DNA of 64,000 bases from Amyloporia xantha (Eukaryota > Basidiomycota > Agaricomycetes > Polyporales > Adustoporiaceae): NCBI GenBank assembly GCA_036971615.1, contig JAYKKR010000012.1, positions 124,001 through 188,000 of the forward strand, written 5' to 3'. Both the position numbers and the translations under genes were made by a program. The number at the start of each line of letters is the position of its first letter. Position 1 is the first letter of the stretch. Under the pieces are notes generated by a model. The model had not been told where the DNA came from. It made no database searches and saw only the letters and a list, made by a program, of their open reading frames with translations. Positions 56,090-64,000 of the stretch are shown piece by piece.

Positions 56090-57804
56090 ATGCTTGACAA
56101 AGCTGCACCATGAGATTTGCACAAAAGTGCCATGCTCTGCAAAGCTGCGCCATGAGAATCCTAACAAAGTGCCATGGTTGGGAGAGCTGTGCCATGCTTT
56201 GGAGAGCTGCACCATGAGAAATCCAAAAAAGCGCCATGCTCTGCAAAGCTGCGCTATGAGATATCCAAGAAAGAATCATGCTTGGGAGAGCGGTGCCATG
56301 CTTAGGAGAAGTGCGCCATGAGACTGTCAAAAAAGCGCCATCAAATTTGCCAAAAAAGTGCCATGCTTTACAAAGCTGCGCCATGAGATTCTCAGAAATG
56401 CGCCATGCTTTATAAAGCTGCACCATGAGAATCCCAACAAAGCACCATGCTTTAGAGAGCTACGCCATGAGGCTGTCAAAAAAGCGCCATGCTTTGGAGA
56501 GCTGCACCATGAGACTGTGAAAAAAGCACCATCAAATTCTCAAAAATGCGCCATGCTCTGCAAAGCTGCGCTATGAGATATCCAAGAAAGCGCCATGCTT
56601 GGGAGAGCTGCGCCATGCTTTGGAGAAGTGCGCCATGAGATATCCAAGAAAGTGCCATGCTCTCAAAGCTGTGCCATGAGACTGTCAAAAAAGCGCCATG
56701 AAGTTCGCACAAAAGAGCCATGCTTTATAAAGCTGTGCCATAAGATTCCCAAAAAAGCGCCATGCTTGGAAGAGCTATGCCATGCTTTGGAGAAGTGCAC
56801 CATGAGACTGTCAAAAAAGCGCCATTAAATTTGCAAAAAAAGCGCCATGCTTTACAAAGCTGCGCCATGAGATTCTCAAAAATGCGCCATGCTCTGCAAA
56901 GCAGTGCCATGAAATATCCAAGCAAGCGCCATGCTTTGGAGAAGTGCACCATGAGACTGTCAAAAAAGCGCCATTAAATTTGCAAAAAAAGTGCCATGCT
57001 TTACAAAGCTGCGCCATGAGATTCTCAAAAATGCGCCATGCTTTATAAAGCTGCACCATGAGAATCCCAACAAAGCGCCATGGTTGGGAGAGCTGCACCA
57101 TGCTTTGGAGAGCTGCACCATGAGACTGTCAAAAAAGCGCCATAAAATTCCCAAAAAAATGTGCCATGCTTTACAAAGTTGTGCCATGACATTTCCCCAA
57201 AAAGCGCCATGCTCTACCAAGCTGCGCCATGAGATTGTCAAAAAGCGCCATGCTTTGGACAACTGTGCCATCAAATTCCCAAAAAAGCTGCGCGGTTTGC
57301 AGAGCTGTAGGATTAAATTCCCAACAAAGTGCCATGCTCTATCAAGCTGCGCCATGCTGAAATATAGCTAGAGTTTATGGCGCAGTCAGCTGTGCCCTGT
57401 CTGTAGGCTATATGATACACCTCGGCCATCCCTACATTGAAGGCCAGAATATACCACAATAATATGGCGCACTCGGCCGCACCGTATCTGTAGGCTATAT
57501 TATAGCCCTCGGCCGACACTACTTGAAGGCGAGATTATACCAGGGAAATATGGCGCAGTCGGCCGCACCGTGTCTAAAGGCTATATTATAGCCCTCGGCC
57601 GACACTACCTGAAGGCGAGAATATACCAGGGAAATATGGCGCAGTCGGCCGTGCTGTATCTGCAGGCTATATTATAGCCCTCGGCCGACCCTTGACTGTA
57701 GGCTATAGCGAGGGCGTCGGCCGACGTCCGCTCTCCTGACAAAGTAATAAGAATTTCACCCATATCTCTCCCTATAGAGTAGGCTATAGTGACTGAATGG
57801 TGTG
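56090..57804 (-). repeat. Right arm of the foldback element
   Basis: Reverse-complement copy of 53,016-54,822, lacking one 86-bp unit. Its last bases, TGAATGGTGTG, contain the ATG now usable by D1. Confidence 0.92.
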
Positions 57805-59539
57805 GTCGGAACACGCAGACGAGCTAGGTGAGCACATCATGTAGATATCCTCACGCCAACCTGCGCTCACTCCCCTCAGCCCGCCAAATACTAGACTTCG
57901 AGTCCTCGCCCATCAGAGGTGATGCCCCTCGCCCTACCCTGGACTTCGACTCCTCGCCCATCAGAGGGGATGTCCCTCGCCCAACTCTGGACTTCGACTC
58001 CTCGCCCATCAGAGGGGATGTTTCTCGCCCAATTCTGGATGTGGTGTCTTCGCCTTCGCCTTCGCCCTCACGCACTCTGCCACCAGCGCGTACGCTTGGC
58101 GATTTGGCCGCATCGCCATCGCCATCCCCGCCGCCACTAAACTTTCACTTTGCTTTGTCGCCAACGCCTGACTTTGCCAACGTTCAGGGGGGATCTGCAC
58201 AACGTAGCACTCCTCTCGATATGCCGCCACCGCCGTCCGCGCCTACTTCAAAAAGACGTGTGGACCTCGTCTTCCCCCAATTAACGTCCCCTCAACTACG
58301 TAGGCCCACAATGCAGTCGGCATCTTCCCATGATATAGATCTCTTCCGTCCATCGCTCAACATTTCGCCCTCACCGCCGAATACCTCGCTATCAAGACAA
58401 CCGTTGGATTTCACCTGCCATCGCGAATGCAGACTTCACCTTTTAGATCCACCCTGGACCTTTCGCCATCGCAGGTAAACATCCCGTTGCACCGTCCACG
58501 GCTTGACCTGGAGGCATCTCCAGAGCGAGTGCACAGCGCCCAGCCTACCTTTGAGTCGCCTGTCCCTCATCGCGCACACCTCGACTTGTCGCCATCGCTG
58601 TCTCCAGTCCTCCAGCTCCCGCGATCAGCTGGATCTCCCGGCCACTCCATCCCCAGGTATGTCCACACTCATGTTTTTAAACCTATTTGCTACTGACACT
58701 CCATTCCTCTACTATTGAAGATAGAGGCGCGCCTATGGATGGTGTCGTGGACGGCAGCGTGGATGACCCTCTTGTCCAGGTCAGCGTGGACGGCGGCGTG
58801 GACGGCGGCATGGACGGCGCACTTGATGACGACCTTGCGCATAGCCAAGATGGCGATGTTGACATGGCGGATGAGCGCCTCATCCAACTCAATCGCCAGG
58901 TATTTTGCCTCGCTTTCTCTTGCCTTTGTGTTTGAATACTCATAGACAGTACCTTGACATTATAAATGAGGTGTTGGACGAGCACAACATACCCCGCGGT
59001 CCTCTGGTAAGTGAAAGCCCTCCATCGCCTTCATCGTCATGCTGATACCACTCCAGGACTTGGAGGCACACCGTCAGCGGCTCAGAGACCGTGGCCAGGA
59101 TCTCCCTCGTACCTTCGCCCTCGCTCCCATTCTGGATCACGACGAGGACATCATTGAATCAAGTAAGTACAGCAAAATTCACCCTTTGACCATACTTAAA
59201 TATGCAAAGAATTGGAGAATCCATACTTTGATGATGGCAGAGGCCACTCCCCAATAGCGCCATGAACACCATCGAGATTAAATTCGGTATGACTCTGCGC
59301 TCACAATTTTCCATTCGCTAAAGAAAACAATAGAAGGTTTTCCTCGCAGAAGCGAAGAAAACTTGATGTTCCTTCAAGCGCAATCCCTGAGCGAGAGGTT
59401 ACGACGTATAGAAGAGGACATCGACGTCGCCAACGCAATCTTGAAGCTCCACCAGCCCATCAAATCCTTGCTCACAGCCAAGCCACCGCAGGACGGGACC
59501 ACTGGGGTTGAAGCCATGATGTGGAATGGCGAGATATAA
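57797..59539 (+). CDS. Gene D1: repeated SP-motif protein with C-terminal coiled coil; start codon replaced by an element tip
   Basis: The original ATG (53,007) was split by the foldback insertion. The element's tip supplies ATG at 57,797, in frame with the old TCG GAA CAC codons (MVWSEHADEL). An intron (57,828-57,879) follows. Exon 2 repeats LDFxSSPIRGDxPRP three times, then looser SP units (LDLSPSQ, LDLEASPE, LDLSPSL). One missing base near 58,420 shifts frame. Later exons: an acidic VDGGVDGG repeat, YLDIINEVLDEHNIPRGPL, DLEAHRQRLRDRGQDLP, and a coiled coil ending LERLRR-like (SERLRRIEEDIDVANAILKLHQPI) before a stop at 59,539. It matches D2L and D2R in plan, not closely in sequence. Function unknown. 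Confidence 0.62.
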
Positions 59540-59739
59540 TTCGTATACAGTATATACTCCGATGTCATTGGCATCAAGGACAAAATGTAGTCACAGAATA
59601 TTGAGTTGCTTTACCAATATACGCGAACACATGACCTGGCGGCGCCGATACCGCGCCATAAAAATACCATCCCAGTGGGCATACCAGGCCCATAAGCGCA
59701 GCGCGCCATGATGCGCGATATGAATACCACTGCATCCAC

Positions 59740-60469
59740 CATCGGCCGACACTACTTGAAGGCGAGAATATACCACGGAAATATGGCGCACTCGGCCGCG
59801 CCGTATCTAAAGGCTATATTATACCCTCTCGGCCGACACTACTTGAAGGCGAGAATATACCGCGGAAATATGGCGCACTCGGCCGCGCCGTATCTAAAGG
59901 CTATATTATAGCCCTCGGCCGACACTACTTGAAGGCGAGAATATACTACGGAAATATGGCGCACTCGGCCGCGCCGTATCTAAAGGCTATATTATAGCCC
60001 TCGGCCGACACTACTTGAAGGCGAGAATATACTACGGAAATATGGCGCACTCGGCCGCGCCGTATCTACAGGCTATATTATAGCCCTCGGCCGACGCTAC
60101 TTGAAGGCGAGAATATACCGCAGAAATATGGCGCACTCGGCCGCGCCGTATCTAAAGGCTATATTGTAGCCCTCGGCCGACACTACTTGAAGGCGAGAAT
60201 ATACTACGGAAATATGGCGCACTCGGCCGCGCCGTATCTAAAGGCTATATTATAGCCCTCGGCCGACACTACTTGAAGGCGAGAATATACTACGGAAATA
60301 TGGCGCACTCGGCCGCGCCGTATCTACAGGCTATATTATACCCTCTCGGCCGACCCTGCACTGCAGGCTATAGCGATGGCGTCGGCCGACGTCCGCTCTC
60401 CTTACTAAGTAATAAAAATTTCACCCATATCTCTCCCTATAGAGTAGGCTATAGTGACTGTATGGTGTG
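59740..60469 (-). repeat. Right terminal array of the outer KDZ element
   Basis: About seven inverted copies of the 86-bp unit of 1-1,055, followed by CGTCGGCCGACG and the tip (rc CACACCATACAGTCACTATAGCC). Next to the tip is TGTCTGGGGC; its 7-bp duplication partner would lie left of the window. 60,470-60,662 shows nothing I can name. Confidence 0.9.
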
Positions 60470-60662
60470 TGTCTGGGGCAAGACCCCCGAACGTGGGCAG
60501 CAAGCGTCACATTCTCGCACCCTCACCTGAACGGCGGCAAAAGCGTCACAACTCACATAAAGTACGCTGACGATACACAGCACTGTAGAAATAGTCATGT
60601 ACATAAGTCCAGACTTATATTGAAAGCCACGAATCGCAGCTATTTACATCAGATGTTACCTG

Positions 60663-61180
60663 CTACCTCTCAGCCGTGTGATGAGCCTCGCTTGCAGATA
60701 CCCGTCCCGTCCCCTCCTCGCCTTCACAAGTACTCTCAATGTCCGCCCCCGTCGCGCCGAATGAGACGATCGTCGGAATCAACCCGTCCCCGTAGAACCG
60801 GTCTCCGCGCAGTGTGCACACAGGTTGCATCCCTGTCGTCAGCGTTGGGGGAAGTGCGGGCTCACTCGAGGACGGGGTGGGATCAGAGCGCAGGGGGGAA
60901 GACTTATGGTGTGCACTGAGCGCCCCGGGAGACATCTTCATCATCGACATGCATCCTTTTCTCATCCTCCTCCACCTTCTTTGCCCTCAGCTTCACCTGT
61001 CCAGCCGCAGCGTTCACAACTATCGGGCTGACGCTCACCTTGCTGATGTGTGCTTCTCGACCTCCGATACCGGAGATGCACCTGAGGACAGTGTTTGGCC
61101 GACCATACTCCAAGATGGCGCCCAGGTTCACGACAGCCATCATGATCCAGTCGCGTTCTTGAACGACGGCGCCTTCTAAA
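60663..61180 (-). CDS. Unidentified minus-strand gene piece outside the outer element
   Basis: A plausible exon (from about 61,170, after a TTTAG acceptor) reads DWIMMAVVNLGAILEYG and ends at ISK before a GTGAGC donor. A second begins VKLRAKKVEEDEKRM after ...ACAG. A change of frame leads into KSSPLRSDPTPSSSEP and GDGLIPTIVSFGA, to a stop at 60,663. I do not recognise it. No other copy lies in the window, so it may be host sequence flanking the insertion. Coding status is uncertain. Confidence 0.33.
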
Positions 61181-61298
61181 TACGCGCCATGAATTAGTGT
61201 GTGTCCTTAGGGTAAGAAGAACCATAACATAACCCGAGCCCGTGGTCAGTGGGGCTTGCACCGAGACCGAGGGCTACCATAATTGAGAAGCCCCGAGG

Positions 61299-62941
61299 CT
61301 ACATCAGGAAAAACACTTTTGCTCTAGGTTCACCTGGGTCACTCTGGCAGACCTGAGATTTCTCAGGTTGTCTCAGGTCATCTCAGGTTACCCCAGGTCA
61401 ACTTGAGTGGCTTTGAGATTTGACACATCTCTTACTCAATGATTTTGTGTAATTTTGCACTCTGAACCATGTCATAATATTTGCAGACAGTATGGTATAT
61501 AAATGTATCCAACCATTTACACCAAATGTAGTGGTTTGTCAATTGAATGCTAAGCCATTCACTTTACCAGTAGTGAAAACTATTACTAACAAATATATCA
61601 TAGAATATGAGCAGTATGAAGACAGAACAATTTTTCTCCACCAGCAATCTGTGCTTAAGACGTCTGAGAGTAGAATTGTTCTCATAATAGAGAATACAAG
61701 TGGACAAATAGTTACTATGAAAAAGAGCAATGATAAGGTGGTATTGACACAGTATAGCACTTAGAATATGTATTCTGTAAATTCTAATTGATAGAAAAGA
61801 CCAGATCCAGGGATAGAATGAGCAATATTGAGGTAACAGAGGCTTCAAATGTAAGAAATGAGTGTGTTATGATGCACTGGTTAAAGGTCATGTGACCTTC
61901 CATATAAGGAAGCGTGCCGGGGCACGCTTCCTTATTGGGAAGGTCACATGACATTCACATGATCTGCCACGACTTCTTTCCACAGCAGTCACTGCGCTCA
62001 TTTCTCTTCTAACTCCTTCACTCTCGTCTTTTCTGTCCTGCTGTCACTTCTACTTTGGCTGCCTCTGGTCTATTTATCTCTTTCTCTAATCTTCTGGGTG
62101 CTCATCTAGTCTGTTGCCTTACTTATACTATCTAAGCTATCTCTGGGCTGGCACGAGGAGTAACACTTCACAGGACTGGTTGGACGCTGTTGACCTGAAA
62201 GGCAATAAGTGCATGTCTTCTTTCTTCATCTCCAACTATAGTCTTACTTATAAGTACTGGCTATAGCCATACAGTGACAATACAAAGTAAGTCTACTCAT
62301 CTTTTCAAAGCTGATGCTGACGTATCACTGTGCATGACAGATATTACTTGTACTCAGTGTGCACTCACTCTCTCTGAGAAGTTGTAGCAATTGGTGAGTG
62401 GACATGTCTAAGCTCATATTGATCTTCCATTCATACTTCAATCTTTCAGCTGTTCTTAAGCTTCACCATTCTTTTCACCATCTGCCTATGCTCCAATTCC
62501 ATCTGGGATTGTAATGTGAGTAAGTCTGTTGTTTTGCTTCTGAAGCTCATTACTGAAAGTTATTATATTGTATTGATAGTAATGAATGGTAAGTGCCTCG
62601 CATATTTCTCCTTCTAGTATTTCACAAATATATGTTACATTTATTTGTATCATATCTGTATTGTATTATATCTGAATATATTTATATGCTGTCTTTCATA
62701 AGTGTGAAATGAAGTGATCCCAAGGATATTGAGACTGAAATATGGTATATCCTGAGTCAACCTAGGACTGACCTCAGGTCTGACTCAGGTCAACCTGGGT
62801 TCCAAAACCTAAATAACTTTTCTCTAAGAGCAATCTGGGTTGCTCTGAGTGCTCTGAGTACTCTGGGTGCTCTGAGTGCCCTAGGGCAGCCTAGGTCACT
62901 CCTAGGTCAACCTAGGGCGAAAGGGGTTTTTCCTGATGTAG
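61299..62941. mobile_element. AT-rich 1.64-kb element with 15-bp perfect terminal inverted repeats
   Basis: It begins CTACATCAGGAAAAA and ends with the exact complement. Inside each end are many CTCAGGT / ACCTAGG-type words in opposite orientations. It is AT-rich, unlike its surroundings. A 90-codon ORF (61,492-61,764, MVYKCIQPFT) has no feature I recognise. No target duplication is clear. It is a candidate non-autonomous DNA element or a degraded one. Confidence 0.6.
61887..61952. repeat. 66-bp near-perfect palindrome
   Basis: GTCATGTGACCTTCC ... GCGTGCC at left pairs with GGCACGC ... GGAAGGTCACATGAC at right with a two-base centre and one small mismatch region. It could form a strong cruciform or RNA hairpin inside the AT-rich element. 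Confidence 0.85.
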
Positions 62942-63056
62942 TCCCAGGTACATGGCTCGGGAGAATGCTAGGATTTCGCACGTGGCGATAATACGAGAAA
63001 GGACATGCTACGAACCTTCGATATATAGTTTCTCCTCGAAGCGATCAAGTACACGC

Positions 63057-64000
63057 TGTAAGGAATGGGTACGCGCTACCCTATGAACGGACGGTAGGGC
63101 AGGACGAGACAGTGGAACGAAGGAGAGGTGATCACGCGGGACAAGGGAGCTCGGCGGAAGCAAGCATGGCATTCGAATGGAACGACTACGGGACGGAACG
63201 ACTACAGGACGGAACGCTAATCTACGGTCGACAAGTCGATGGGAGCGTCGGGCCCTTCCCCGCCGACGTCAGAGAACGAGCGGTGGCGCGGGGGACGATA
63301 AATAGTCTCCCGGTGGTAACGGAAATCCTCCTCCGCAGGGGTACGGGCCCGCGAGGGACCTCCCTCCCGACGTCCTCCCCTCCCTCCCAGAGCATGAGCG
63401 GCGACACGGATCGAGTGCTCTAAGTCTTCGAACGCCCGCGGATAGGGACGCATACGGTCCAAAGTGTCCGAGAACTGGCGGGCAATAAGTTCGAGCCGTT
63501 CCAAAGCCTCATCGGTACGTTCCTCGGTGACGCGGGGAGGGGTCCAGAAGGCCTCTTCCGTGTACAACGGGAGGGGAGGCGGAGTGCCAGCTTCGTCCCG
63601 CTGCGCATTTGAGCGGACCTCGTCGGGGCTCCAGGCGATCCCAGGATAAGGGACTGCACCGCGATGGCTCAGGGAGGAGCGGAAGATCGAGTCGATGTAG
63701 TGGACGAGCTCGCGGAGGGTGACGAAGGCAGTGAGCGGAGGGAGCGTGAGGTTCCCCGCGGCTATGGCTTGGGCTCGAGCCTCATAGGCAAGGCGCTGCG
63801 GGACGGGACGTGAGGGAAGGGAAGAGAAGTGAAAGAGAAGGTGGACAAACCAGGAGCCAGCGCACTCCGTGCGCCCAGGCAAGCCAAGCAGCCGGATCGG
63901 AAGGGCGGAATGAAGGCTCCACAACGCATTCAGCGCGAAGCACGTCTACGAGGAGGAGGTAGCGGCGGACGTGGAGGGAACCGATGGGGTCGGTGGGTTC
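63057..64000 (+). repeat. Third LTR copy of the same Ty3 family, cut by the window end
   Basis: It starts TGTAAGGAATGGGTACG and matches the first 944 bp of the LTRs at 13,778 and 24,687, with a few differences. Whether it is a solo LTR or the left LTR of another element cannot be seen here. Confidence 0.95.
63217..64000 (-). CDS. R3 (third LTR copy), 5' end off-window
   Basis: Same antisense gene as at 13,938-14,737, with its stop at the same LTR offset of 160 bp. Exon 2 (RLAYEARAQ to the end) is open. The start codon would lie about 16 bases beyond the window. The upstream reading differs near 63,830 (a missing G in the intron region). An open frame in a third LTR suggests the gene is kept by selection or that the copies are young. 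Confidence 0.6.

Larger units (their letters stand above)
53016..57804. mobile_element. Foldback KDZ-type non-autonomous element inserted in the start of D1
   Basis: Tips GAGCCCATTCAGTCA (left) and TGACTGAATGGTGTG (right) match the KDZ tips, with a 7-bp duplication outside. Arms of about 1.8 and 1.7 kb are inverted copies around a 1.27-kb loop. Each arm has outer-type 86-bp units, then a long run of short units around CATGGCGC. There are no coding genes. The arms are nearly identical apart from one 86-bp unit and homopolymer lengths, so the element is young. It probably moves with the outer element's transposase. Confidence 0.9.
1..60469 (+). mobile_element. Outer KDZ DNA transposon (left end off-window), with three nested insertions
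   Basis: The 86-bp array at 1-1,055 and the inverted array at 59,740-60,469 carry the same unit and stop inward at the same repeat phase, as expected for paired terminal repeats. The right tip (rc CACACCATACAGTCACTATA) matches the tips of the foldback element and the inner KDZ element. Inside are one set of KDZ genes (F1, A1, B1, E1, C1, D1) and three younger insertions. Removing those leaves about 19 kb. The left tip and the target duplication are outside the window, so the pairing of the two arrays is inferred. Confidence 0.68.

Noticed and set aside
53551..57355. Many short ORFs of the MAQLCKAWRF type on both strands
   Set aside because: Artefacts of the CATGGCGC repeats in the foldback arms.
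1..60469. Giant Starship-type element
   Set aside because: I find no tyrosine-recombinase captain gene; KDZ transposases and inverted ends explain the structure.
61865..62600. Solo Ty1/copia LTR (starts TGTTATGATG, contains GGTCACATGAC)
   Set aside because: No matching 3' end, partner LTR or duplication could be found; kept only as part of the AT-rich element.

Overview
The window looks like fungal DNA, most likely from an Agaricomycete (mushroom-forming basidiomycete). It has GC-rich coding DNA, short introns of about 45-60 nt, KDZ (Kyakuja-Dileera-Zisupton) transposases with CxC2-type cysteine clusters, TET/JBP-type dioxygenase genes beside them, and a long Ty3/gypsy element. Nearly everything is mobile DNA. 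I saw no rRNA, tRNA or CRISPR, and only one doubtful host-like gene fragment (60,663-61,180).

Layout. An outer KDZ element enters from beyond the left edge and ends near 60,469. Its left terminal array is 1-1,055 and its right one 59,740-60,469. Its genes alternate in strand: F1 (3,375-4,127, -), A1 KDZ transposase (4,403-7,967, +), B1 TET/JBP (8,035-9,300, -), E1 accessory (9,751-13,300, +), C1 Zn-cluster/coiled coil (-) and D1 linear-motif/coiled coil (57,797-59,539, +). Three younger insertions break it up. (1) A 12.4-kb Ty3/gypsy element with 1.49-kb LTRs (13,778-26,178; 4-bp duplication GCGC) sits in an exon of C1. (2) A second 24.3-kb KDZ element (27,962-52,290; 7-bp duplication CTGGGCC) sits at the 3' splice site of a C1 intron. 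(3) A 4.8-kb foldback element (53,016-57,804; 7-bp duplication GTCGGAA) sits in the start codon of D1. C1 therefore survives as three pieces spread over 39.5 kb, at 52,766-52,338, 27,954-26,183 and 13,777-13,253.

The inner KDZ element repeats the module and has extra copies at its left: D2L(-) C2(+) F2b(-) F2a(-) A2(+) B2(-) E2(+) C3(-) D2R(+). A, B and E form the probable core of transposase, methylpyrimidine dioxygenase and accessory protein. C and D always start divergently from a shared promoter, and F and A likewise. Outer and inner elements have different subterminal arrays with the same 86-bp period and a shared CGGCCG core. Each is also visibly enriched, genes included, in its own short word: TGGCG/CGCCA outside, TCGCG/CGCGA inside.

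The Ty3 element carries three antisense genes, one wholly inside each LTR. One has the same six-cysteine spacing as KDZ gene C. To the right of the outer element lie a short doubtful gene, an AT-rich 1.64-kb element with 15-bp perfect terminal repeats (61,299-62,941), and another copy of the same LTR running off the window (63,057 on).

Many reading-frame breaks are one-base changes in homopolymer runs, so some 'pseudogenes' here may be sequencing errors. Exon joints were inferred by eye from splice signals and paralogue comparison; CDS spans are outer limits.
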